Source: Geobacter sp. FeAm09 (GTDB lineage: Bacteria; Desulfobacterota; Desulfuromonadia; Geobacterales; Pseudopelobacteraceae). From it: 64,000 nt of DNA. The stretch is taken from the NCBI RefSeq assembly GCF_008330225.1, contig NZ_CP042466.1:434001-498000 (forward strand), given 5' to 3'. Under the pieces are notes generated by a model. The model saw only the letters and a list, made by a program, of their open reading frames with translations. It searched no databases and had not been told where the DNA came from. The position numbers and the translations under genes were made by a program. This document shows positions 56,456 to 64,000 of the stretch, in pieces; positions within the stretch are counted from its first letter, which is position 1; each line of letters begins with the position of its first letter.

Positions 56456-56686
56456 ATGAATAGAGTCGCTAAAATATTCCAAAACGGCCGGAGCCAGGCA
56501 GTACGCCTCCCAGCAGAATTCCGTTTTTCCACTCATGAGGTCTTTATCGAACGCCAGGGGGACGCCATCGTACTCAGGCCCAAGCCCGAGAGTTGGGACG
56601 ACTTTTTTGCCCGGCCGTCCAAGGTACCGGCTGACTTTCTTGCCGACCGGAAAGACGTGCCGCCTGAAGCAAGAGAGCTGTTTTGA
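56456..56686 (+). CDS. vapB: VapB-type antitoxin (AbrB/SpoVT family)
   Basis: 76 residues. VAKIFQNGRSQAVRLPAEFRF is the swapped-hairpin AbrB DNA-binding motif of VapB proteins, followed by EVFIERQGDAIVLRPKP. The C-terminus binds the toxin. Its TGA overlaps the vapC ATG (TGATG). Confidence 0.92.
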   Translation: MNRVAKIFQNGRSQAVRLPAEFRFSTHEVFIERQGDAIVLRPKPESWDDFFARPSKVPADFLADRKDVPPEARELF

Positions 56687-57084
56687 TGCGGTATATGCTC
56701 GATACCAACATATGCAGCTACATCCTCAAGAGCCATCCTGCGGCGGTCAGGCAGAAGTTTGAAGAGGTCGGCCCCGAAAACATCTGTATATCCTCAATCG
56801 TCCTCGCCGAGCTGTACTACGGCGCGGTCCGGCACCCAAAGGGCGTTGTTATCCGCCACGAGATTGACGATTTCGCGGCCAGGTTGATCGTGTTGCCGTG
56901 GGATGAAGCGGCTGCCGATCACTATGGGGCGATCCGGGTGTCTCTGGAGAAGGCTGGTACCCTCGTAGGAGCGATGGATATGCTGATAGCGGCGCACGCC
57001 AAAAGCTGCGGCGCCACACTGGTGTCCAACAACCTGCGGGAATTCGACCGGATCAAAAGCCTGGAAACGGCTAATTGGGCATAA
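56686..57084 (+). CDS. vapC: VapC-type PIN-domain toxin
   Basis: 132 residues from ATG 56686, overlapping the vapB stop. PIN-domain acidic residues are visible: MLDTNICSYIL (first Asp), ISSIVLAELYYGAVRH (Glu), GAMDMLIAAHAKS (third Asp), and SNNLREFDRI. VapC toxins are Mg-dependent RNases that cut tRNA or rRNA. Forms a module with VapB upstream. Confidence 0.92.
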   Translation: MRYMLDTNICSYILKSHPAAVRQKFEEVGPENICISSIVLAELYYGAVRHPKGVVIRHEIDDFAARLIVLPWDEAAADHYGAIRVSLEKAGTLVGAMDMLIAAHAKSCGATLVSNNLREFDRIKSLETANWA

Positions 57085-57232
57085 CGAGATGCAACCTGCC
57101 TGAAATCAAGTTCTCTCGTGAAATGGGTCGCGCATGTTTGCGGCCCATTTTATTGGCCTTCTCCCCAAAGAACAGACCGGTTCTCGCGGAGAACGTCATG
57201 ACTACATTTACAGATGAGGTGGCGGTAACAGG

Positions 57233-58603
57233 ATGAAAAAGGAAAAGAGCCGTTCGGTGATCATCGCCCGCCAGGAACATGGGGTCTCCCGCAAACTCAT
57301 GAGCCCGAACGCCCTGCGCACCCTCTACCGCTTGAGAGATAACGGCTTTTTCGGCTATCTCGTCGGCGGCTGTGTGCGTGACCTCCTGCTCGGCCGGGAA
57401 CCAAAGGATTTCGACGTGGTAACCAACGCCACCCCGTCCGAGGTGAAGCGGTTGTTCCGCAACTGTCGCCTTGTCGGGCGGCGTTTTCGCCTTGCGCACA
57501 TCCATTTTCAGGATGAGGTCATCGAGGTGGCGACCTTTCGGTCCCAGGTTTCGAACGAGCCGGAGTCCGAGCCGAAAGAGGCAAGCGGGTCGGAGCGCCG
57601 GCAGCGGCCCCCGCGGATGCTGAAGGACGACGATGGCATGATCCTGCGCGACAACGTTTACGGCACCCCTGAAGAGGATGCCCTGCGCCGTGACTTCACC
57701 ATTAATTCGCTTTCCTACAATATCGCCGATTTCTCGATCATTGACTACGCTGGAGGCCTCGCCGACCTCAACGCCGGCATCGTCCGCACCATCGGCGATC
57801 CCGCTGTCCGCTTCCAGGAAGACCCGGTACGAATGCTGCGGGCGGTGCGGTTTGCCGCCCAACTCGCTTTCACCATCGAGGAACATACCCTGAAGGCGCT
57901 GGTTGCCGCCACTGATACCATTGTCAGGGCTGCACCGCCGCGCCTCTACGACGAGGTGCTCAAGCTCTTCCTCTCGGGGGCGGGAGCAACGTGTTACGGA
58001 CTCCTCCGCCAGACCGGGCTTTTTGCTGCGCTTTTCCCTTGTTTCTCGAACTGGCTCAACGCCGAAAGCGAAGGCTTTCCCCACGCCCGGTTCGGGGAAA
58101 TGCTCTGCCAGGTCGATTCCCGTATCCAGCAGGGGGGCATGGTCTCCCCGCCGCTCCTCCTGGCACTTCTTTTTGGTGAGTACATTGACGGGAAGGCAGC
58201 GCATTTCCGCCGACAGGGTGTGCCCTGGCAGCAGAGCGTCAACGCGGCGGTTGCGGAGTTCATGGGCGAAACCTGCCCGATCGTTATGATCACGAACCGC
58301 GTCGGACTGGCGCTCCGCGACATCATCAGCCAGCAGATGCGCCTGAAAAAGATCCCCGGTCGCCGGCCGGAGTCGTTCATCGCCCGTCACGATTTCAATG
58401 ACATCGTCGATTATTGCCGGGCAACATGCGGCGGCACAAGGGATGTCGTCAAACAGCTCGACTGGTGGGCGGCCCGGGCAATGCAGCAGGCGTCGGTGTC
58501 TCTTCCTTCCAGGCTCACCGAAGAAGCCGGGGCGCCGCAACGAAAGAGGAGGAAACGCCGCCGGCGGAATCCGCAGGTGAAAAACCGGACGGAAGGGGTA
58601 TAA
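57233..58603 (+). CDS. pcnB: Poly(A) polymerase PcnB
   Basis: 456 residues. Class II nucleotidyltransferase: GYLVGGCVRDLLLGREPKDFDVVTNATPSEV (G-G-x-V-R-D and D-x-D), RRDFTINSLSYNI, and DPVRMLRAVRFAAQL. The N-terminal MKKEKSRSVIIARQEHGVSRK and basic C-terminal tail (PQRKRRKRRRRNPQVKN) fit PcnB rather than CCA-adding enzymes. Polyadenylates RNAs for decay. Normal length. Confidence 0.9.
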   Translation: MKKEKSRSVIIARQEHGVSRKLMSPNALRTLYRLRDNGFFGYLVGGCVRDLLLGREPKDFDVVTNATPSEVKRLFRNCRLVGRRFRLAHIHFQDEVIEVATFRSQVSNEPESEPKEASGSERRQRPPRMLKDDDGMILRDNVYGTPEEDALRRDFTINSLSYNIADFSIIDYAGGLADLNAGIVRTIGDPAVRFQEDPVRMLRAVRFAAQLAFTIEEHTLKALVAATDTIVRAAPPRLYDEVLKLFLSGAGATCYGLLRQTGLFAALFPCFSNWLNAESEGFPHARFGEMLCQVDSRIQQGGMVSPPLLLALLFGEYIDGKAAHFRRQGVPWQQSVNAAVAEFMGETCPIVMITNRVGLALRDIISQQMRLKKIPGRRPESFIARHDFNDIVDYCRATCGGTRDVVKQLDWWAARAMQQASVSLPSRLTEEAGAPQRKRRKRRRRNPQVKNRTEGV

Positions 58604-58768
58604 TGAAAGCGGGGTCAAAGCCAAGATCTCGATGAGAAGTTAGATGCCGATCCAGGAACAATGTTTCCGTTCGGGTCACAAAAGTACTTCAATACATGGT
58701 CAATTGTTTTGGCCTTTTTCCCGTAGGCTGGTTGTCATCACATACAGAGGTGTTACAAAGGAATTATC

Positions 58769-59791
58769 ATGCGATATGTAATTTGCCTGTCCCTGGCGGC
58801 GGCTTTATTCCTCGCCGCTGCCGGCACCGCCTGCGCAGCAGGCGCCGCCGTTGGCTATGGTGTTGAACTTGAAGGCTTCCCCTATCCCTACGCCGTCGAG
58901 CATTACCGGTTTGCCTCCCAGGGGCGCGACCTCCAGATGGGGTATATGGACGTCAGGCCCAAAGGCAAGCCCAACGGACACACGGTGGTGTTGATGCATG
59001 GGAAGAACTTTTGCGGTGCCACGTGGGAGGCCACGATTGCCGTCCTGGCCGACGCGGGATACCGGGTCGTCGCCCCTGATCAGATCGGCTTCTGCACCTC
59101 CACCAAGCCGGCGTATTACCAGTACAGTTTCCAGCAGCTTGCCGCCAACACCATGGCGCTGTTGAAGCACGTGGGTGTGTCCCGTTCCATACTGGTCGGC
59201 CACTCGACCGGGGGGATGCTGGCGACCCGCTTTGCCTTGATGTATCCGGAGGCCGTGGAAAAACTGGTCATGGTCAACCCCATCGGGCTGGAAGACTGGA
59301 AGGCACTGGGCGTGCCGAGCCGGACCGTGGACCAATGGTATGAGCGGGAGCTGAAAATCTCGGCCGCCGGCGTGCGCCAGTACGAGAAGTCGGTCTATTA
59401 CGGCGGGCGCTGGAAAGCGGAATACGACCGCTGGGTGGATATGCTGGCCGGGCTCAATCAGGGGCCGGGGCACAAGGCGGTGGCCTGGAATTCGGCGCTC
59501 ATCTACGACATGATTTTCACCCAGCCGGTGGTGTACGAATTCCCGCTGCTGAAGGTGCCCACCACCCTGATGCTCGGCGATGCCGATACCACCGCCATCG
59601 GCAGCGACATCGCCCCGCCCGGGGTGAAGGCGAAGATCGGCCGCTACAAGCTATTGGGCAGGGAGGTCATCAAGACCATTCCCCACGGCCGCTTGATAGA
59701 GTTCCCCGGTTTCGGGCATGCGCCGCAGATTGAAGACCCGGCAATGTTCCACAAGGCCCTGCTCGATGAACTGGCGGGCGTAACAAACTAG
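58769..59791 (+). CDS. Exported alpha/beta hydrolase
   Basis: 340 residues. Signal peptide (VICLSLAAALFLAAAGTACA). Alpha/beta hydrolase core: VVLMHGKNFCGATWE (oxyanion hole), LVGHSTGGMLATRFALMYP (nucleophile Ser in G-H-S-T-G), VPTTLMLGDADTTAIG (acid) and GFGHAPQIEDP (catalytic His). Substrate unknown; related proteins include haloalkane-dehalogenase-like and epoxide-hydrolase-like enzymes, but the Ser makes it an esterase or peptidase type. Confidence 0.9.
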   Translation: MRYVICLSLAAALFLAAAGTACAAGAAVGYGVELEGFPYPYAVEHYRFASQGRDLQMGYMDVRPKGKPNGHTVVLMHGKNFCGATWEATIAVLADAGYRVVAPDQIGFCTSTKPAYYQYSFQQLAANTMALLKHVGVSRSILVGHSTGGMLATRFALMYPEAVEKLVMVNPIGLEDWKALGVPSRTVDQWYERELKISAAGVRQYEKSVYYGGRWKAEYDRWVDMLAGLNQGPGHKAVAWNSALIYDMIFTQPVVYEFPLLKVPTTLMLGDADTTAIGSDIAPPGVKAKIGRYKLLGREVIKTIPHGRLIEFPGFGHAPQIEDPAMFHKALLDELAGVTN

Positions 59792-59850
59792 GCGGCGGCG
59801 ATGGCCAGCCGTTCGCTGCTTCGGTTTGCGGTGCAGACCGGCGATACTGA

Positions 59851-59887
59851 AAGAACAAAGGGGTTCCGCACGGCCCCCTTTGTTCTT
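59851..59887. terminator. Intrinsic terminator after the hydrolase gene
   Basis: AAGAACAAAGGGG (59851-59863) with CCCCTTTGTTCTT (59875-59887), a perfect 13-bp stem. Confidence 0.85.
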
Positions 59888-59904
59888 GGCCGGATGGCAT
59901 CCCC

Positions 59905-60989
59905 ATGATGCGTCCCGGAAGATCTCTCCGTCTGGTTCTCGTGGTTCTGGCGACGCTCCTCGTCCCCGCCGGCGCCGGCTCGCCGGTCCGGCTCAGGATC
60001 AACACCAGCCATGGGCTGGAAAACGCCCTCGGGGCGGTGAAGGATGCCGGCCTGAGCGTAACGACGGACGTGATCGTCACCCCGTCGTCGGAATTCAACG
60101 GGCGCCCCTTTCTCCCCCCGGGCAAGCTTGCCCTCGATGCCCGGTCGGCCCAGGCGACCATCATGTCGTCCAGTTTTTCGGGCTGGGATTATCTCTTCGA
60201 CCCCCTCTCGTATCAGATGTTATCGAAAAACGGCCTTGTGCACGTCTACGCGTATGAGCCGAGGAAGGCCCAGCCCATCGGCGCCCCCCCTCCGGCGGTG
60301 TTCGTCACCGTGAATATTTATGGCGGAAAAACGGGCGACGGCATCGAGTTCGGCGTCCCCCGGGGTACATGGGGGGGCAGGGGCAGGACGGCACCCCCTC
60401 GGGGGTCACGGCGCAACTGGCAGGCCTCATGGCAAGCCTCAGGTATCGGCATCCCGACTGGAACTGGTTCGACATCAAGGCGGCCCTGCGGGCGACGGCC
60501 TCCAACTTTCCGGAGGGCTACGACCCCCGGAAGTCGGGCTACGGCGCCATTGATTACCGCGCGGCCAACGCCTTGACCGATGCGGGCCGTTTCCCGCTGT
60601 TCCCTCCGGCGGCCCTGATGCGCATCGCCAAGGACAACACGGTGATCTTTGCCGTCAATTCCTTCAAACAGTCGCGCAGGGTGGCGGACGTCCTGTTCCG
60701 GTTCCGGGAGCGCCCGGCACCGACCCGGCGGGAGCTCTCCCTGGAGGAGCTGCACGCCATGGGGGGACAACTGCTGTTCGCCGGGGATAATTCGGAAAGG
60801 ACCAACTCCTTTGCCCTGCGCCTGGCAAACGATGCGCCGGTCTACTTTGTCTGGCTGACCAGGGACGCCGGGGGAAGGCATTCCCGCATCGAGCCCTATT
60901 CCATACTCGGCCCGGTCCGGTTCGCTCCGCACGACGGACCGCCCTACGGGCCGCTCCGTGCCCCTGCGCCTCCGGCGACAGCGAAATGA
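59905..60989 (+). CDS. Degenerate subtilase-like secreted protein (one-base frameshift)
   Basis: Two frames join into about 361 residues. The first has a signal peptide (LVLVVLATLLVPAGAGS) and the sequence up to GIEFGVPRGTWGG; the second gives QGQDGTPSGVTAQLAGLMAS and HPDWNWFDIKAALRATASNF with YGAIDYRAANAL, resembling the Ser loop and following helices of S8 subtilases. The switch is at a seven-G run (60371-60377); eight would restore it. The Asp and His motifs of the triad are not recognisable, so activity is doubtful. The break is probably a sequencing deletion. Confidence 0.6.
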
Positions 60990-61193
60990 GGGGGGCGGCG
61001 AGGGTGGTCACGGTGGGAAAATAACGCTATTTCATGGATATAATGGACGGGAAGAGCATTTTAGTATTGCCGAATGGACACGGCTGTGCGATAACCACTT
61101 GAAATATCGTGCGAGTTGGCATCACGTCCGTGCCGCTTGCCGATGGGCACCGGCAGCTACTCTCAATTGCAAGGAAAATGCCGCGGATATATT

Positions 61194-61532
61194 ATGGAAA
61201 GCCGACTCGTCCCCCGCCACAGCTCCGACCTGCTGCCGGACTCCCTGTCCACGGTCCTGCTCGTATTGCCCGACAGGTTCGAGATCGAAACGCAGCTCGT
61301 GGATATCAGCAGCCAGGGGATGAAGCTCTCCATCCCCCCGACCGCCGTCCCCCTGGCCATCCCCCGAAAAGCCGAGACCGTCGAGGTGGTCTTCCGCGCC
61401 TCGGGCCTGCGGGTTACCTGCCGTTGCATCTACTCCTCCTACAACCCGGACGGCAGCATCTCCATGGGGATGTACGTCTTTGACCCGGGGCAGCAGGACC
61501 GGTTGCGCACCCTCCTCGCCGAAATCCCGTAA
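61194..61532 (+). CDS. PilZ-like protein (112 aa)
   Basis: 112 residues from ATG 61194. PilZ-like order with QLVDISSQGMKLSIPP (D/N-x-S-x-x-G) and a C-terminal strand DGSISMGMYVF; the R-x3-R arm is weak (RLVPRHS). It may bind c-di-GMP weakly or be a PilZ-like scaffold. Isolated gene with a short leader. Confidence 0.6.
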   Translation: MESRLVPRHSSDLLPDSLSTVLLVLPDRFEIETQLVDISSQGMKLSIPPTAVPLAIPRKAETVEVVFRASGLRVTCRCIYSSYNPDGSISMGMYVFDPGQQDRLRTLLAEIP

Positions 61533-61596
61533 TCCCGCCGCCAACCACACCCGGCACCGCACCGTGCGGTTGGGGGGAGGGGGTCCGCACGGGACG

Positions 61597-62031
61597 CTAA
61601 GTGCCGACCGCCACCAGGATGCTGCACGGAGCCCGCTCCAGAAGGGATATGCCCACCGATCCCTTCCACCAGCGCGAGGCGAAGGATGTCTGCTTCCGGT
61701 GCCCCAGCACGATCAGGTCCACCCCCAGTTCGGCCGCCAGACGGCAGATCTCTTCCACCGGCTCCCCGCAGGCCAGGTGGCCATAAGCGCTGTACCCCCC
61801 CTCGCGCAGCAGGGCGACCCCATCGTCGATGGTCTCCCGGATGCGTTGCCGTTCATCCTCCATGACCGTGTCCGGGACGAAACCCTCGGCGAGAAATACT
61901 CCCGACGGTACCCGCATGACCGCCAGCAGGTGGGTTTCCGCGCGGAGCAGGTGGGCGATGTCGGCGCATTCGAGCAGGGCCACCCGCCCCTCCTCGGTGC
62001 CGTCATAGGCGAGCAGGATCTTTTTGTGCAT
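61597..62031 (-). CDS. Universal stress protein UspA family
   Basis: 144 residues from ATG 62031. Opening KKILLAYDGTEEGRVAL, ATP-binding-type motif near the C-terminus LIVLGHRKQTSFASRWWKGSVGISLLERAPCSILVA (G-x2-G-x9-G pattern in altered form). A single Usp domain. Its start overlaps the end of the MFS exporter by 29 bp, so they share an operon. Confidence 0.9.
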   Translation of the reverse strand: MHKKILLAYDGTEEGRVALLECADIAHLLRAETHLLAVMRVPSGVFLAEGFVPDTVMEDERQRIRETIDDGVALLREGGYSAYGHLACGEPVEEICRLAAELGVDLIVLGHRKQTSFASRWWKGSVGISLLERAPCSILVAVGT

Positions 62032-63564
62032 GATGGTCTCCTTTCCTTTGCATGAACCATGCGGGTAGAAGCGCCAGCCCAAAGATCACGGCAACAGCCA
62101 GGAACGAGTCCTGGAAGCCGGCTATGCGGGCCTGCAGGTGTAGGGATTGCAGCAGCTGCGCAGGGGGGGGATTGCGCCCTTCAGCTGCATCTGCACGGCT
62201 TCGAGGGAAGCGGCAGTCCGCCAGTCCAGAAACGACGATACCATGGTGACCCCGAATGCGCCACCCAGTTGGCGTACGAAGTTGACCGCCCCCGATCCCT
62301 GGCCGAGCAGTTCCGGCTTCAGGGTCTGGACCGCGCCCGCGTTCAGGGCCGGGATGACCAACCCGAGGCCGAGCCGCCCCAGGACGATCCACCACGCCAT
62401 GGTCTGGAACGCGGTCGTGCCGCTCACTCCGGCGAAGAGGCAAAACGAGACGCCGAAACAGGCCAGGCCGGCAATGACGATGCCGTGGGCCGAATATTTA
62501 TCGGTAAGGCGCCCCGCAATGGTGATGGCTCCCGCCAGTACCACCCCTCCCGGAAACAGCAGCAGGCCCGACCGTATCGGTGTGTAGTGGCAGATAGTCT
62601 GCACGAAGAGCGGTATCAGGTAGGTGGAGCCGTAGATGCCCATGCCGTAGGCGAATGAGACGGCCGCCGCCGCGCTGAACTGCCGGTTGGCGAAGATGCG
62701 CAGGTTCAGCAGGGGATGGCGGCACGCCAGTTCCCGCCAGGCAAAACCGAGGCATGCCAGGGCGGCGGCCGCCGACAACGACAGCGCCGGTGCCGAGTTC
62801 CACCCTGTTCCCCGCCCCGTTGCCAACCCGGCCAGGAGCGAGGTCGTGAAGGCGGCCAGCAGGGCAAACCCGGGCCAGTCGAAGGCGGGGCGCTCCTCGG
62901 AGCGGTCCCGGCCGACGAGGAAAAAGGGGGCCATGACGGCACCGAGCAGGCAGAAGGGGAGCACCACGAAGAAAACGGCGCGCCAGCCGAAATAGTGGGC
63001 CAACAGGCCGCCGAGGGCCGGCCCGATGGCGGGCGACAACACAACCCCCAGACCGTAGATGCCCATGGCCCGCCCCCGTTGGTTGGCGGGGAAAACCTGA
63101 AAGATGGCGATCATGGCCAGGGGCTGGATGATCCCCCCCGCGGCCCCCTGGATGATCCGGGAGACGATCAGCACGGAGGCGCTGTCGCTCAGCCCCCCCA
63201 CCAGCGACAGGGCGATGAACAGTATGATGGCGGCCAGGTAGGTCCGCCGCTGTCCGAAGGCCCTGACACACCACGACGTCATGAGCATGGTCGTGGCCAT
63301 GGCGGCGAGGAAGCCGGTGGAAAGCCATTGGGCGCGCCCCTGGCCCATGTGGAAGGCCGTCATGATATCCGGTATGACCACGTTGACGATGGTGGTGGCG
63401 AGCACCATGGAGGTGGTGCCGAGCATCACCGTCAGGACCACCAGCCAGCGGTACCACCGGCCGTATCGTCGGAACATGCCTTCGAGCGCGGCCGTTTCTG
63501 TAGGCTTGGCGTTGCCGTTGTTCAGTGGCCCCCCGTGGCCGGGGGGCGTTCTTTCGTTATTCAA
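62003..63564 (-). CDS. DHA2-type MFS multidrug exporter (one-base frameshift near the C-terminus)
   Basis: About 520 residues after joining. 13-14 TM helices; motif A-like FLAAMATTMLMTSWCVRAFGQRR, motif C-like GIYGLGVVLSPAIGPALGG, and ILFIALSLVGGLSDSASVLIVSRIIQG match EmrB/DHA2 exporters. Near the end, the frame switches at an eight-C/G run (62163-62170 on the plus strand); one more base gives IPPPAQLLQSLHLQARIAGF and a final TM helix DSFLAVAVIFGLALLPAWF. Start chosen as TTG 63564, with GGAG eight bases upstream, overlapping the MarR stop; ATG 63477 is an alternative. Likely controlled by the MarR regulator. Confidence 0.85.
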
Positions 63565-63985
63565 GGTTGCTCCAGACTTTGTTGAGGGTGCCCTTGAGGC
63601 TTGCCAGTTCCCGTTCCGATATCCCCCGGCACGCGTCTTCCCGTACCTGCCGGCTGATGGCCATGAGCCGCTCCAACAGGCGCCGGCCCGCATCGGTCAG
63701 GTGGATGTGCAGGGCGCGCCGGTCCGCCGGACTGTCGCTCCGGCTGATCAAGCCCTTCTGCTCCAGCTTGTCGAGGATGCGCGTCGTGTTGGGCTGATCC
63801 TTGAAGATCCGGTCCGCCAACTCCTTCTGGGTCAGGCCGTCCTGCTCCCCGAGCCGGTACAGCGCGACCCACTGCTCGGGCGTTACGTCGCAGGGCTTGA
63901 GGCGGCGCCCCAATTCGTTCTTATAGCGCATGGAAGTCCTGGTGATGATGAAGCCCAGGGTCTCGTCGAGTGGTTGATCCAACAT
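63557..63985 (-). CDS. MarR-family transcriptional regulator
   Basis: 142 residues. Winged helix with ELADRIFKDQPNTTRILDKLEQKGLISRSDSPADRRALHIHLTDAGRRLLE, the canonical recognition helix and wing with D-R-R. GGGAGGCGCC precedes the ATG. Overlaps the MFS exporter start, a typical autoregulated drug-efflux operon; a phenolic or antibiotic ligand is likely but unknown. Confidence 0.93.
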   Translation of the reverse strand: MLDQPLDETLGFIITRTSMRYKNELGRRLKPCDVTPEQWVALYRLGEQDGLTQKELADRIFKDQPNTTRILDKLEQKGLISRSDSPADRRALHIHLTDAGRRLLERLMAISRQVREDACRGISERELASLKGTLNKVWSNLE

Positions 63986-64000
63986 GGCGCCTCCCGTAAT

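Overview
The window reads as a chromosomal segment of a GC-rich member of the Geobacterales (Desulfuromonadota). The basis is the gene mix: a CXXCH multihaem cytochrome, PilZ, MCP and LytS/LytT signalling genes, MnmH, an aspartate decarboxylase in a panBCD cluster, DUF2844/DUF3443 genes and Geobacter-type intergenic repeats. The genus is an inference; no rRNA, tRNA gene or CRISPR array was seen.

Layout. 1-10.9 kb: GNAT fragment, DUF169 ferredoxin-like protein, DUF2064 transferase and moeA on the minus strand; then a LytS/LytTR two-component pair, a Tat-exported alpha-hydroxy-acid oxidase, a triheme cytochrome, a PstS-like binding protein, and a PfpI/GlxA pair. 10.9-14.8 kb: an AT-rich island with a SIMPL-domain gene and two orphan genes, carrying two copies of a structured element of about 125 bp. 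14.8-34.6 kb: a Phd/RelE toxin-antitoxin pair, gluQ, mnmH, class II aldolase, PilZ and chemoreceptor, panBCD, a deaminase-type amidohydrolase, a VWA protein, tauE, lspA, ileS and a sensor kinase. 34.6-52 kb: mreB, a glycosyltransferase with gmhA, envelope proteins, mltD, DUF2844/DUF3443, nitroreductase, AAA+ ATPase, a kinase/response-regulator pair and glmS. 52.4-56.3 kb: a second AT-rich island with a four-gene operon (PD-(D/E)XK-like protein with an internal winged helix, Ser/Thr kinase, uncharacterised protein, PP2C phosphatase) behind a structured leader. 56.4-64 kb: vapBC, pcnB, an exported hydrolase, a degenerate subtilase, PilZ, UspA, an MFS exporter and MarR.

Most notable: (1) the four-gene kinase/phosphatase/nuclease-like cassette and its leader RNA; (2) the paired structured elements, each placed just upstream of an island gene; (3) three direct repeats with LytTR-like spacing in front of the oxidase; (4) six genes (DUF169, an island orphan, panB, the island kinase, the subtilase-like gene and the MFS exporter) each broken by exactly one missing base in a homopolymer. 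The last pattern points to residual sequencing error rather than six pseudogenes, and I annotate those genes as single CDS.

Repeats: three copies of a MITE-like element with GGTTGTTsAAAAA ends (two flank tauE in inverted orientation), and several copies of a CCACGGAG/CAGAGGCAC inverted repeat.
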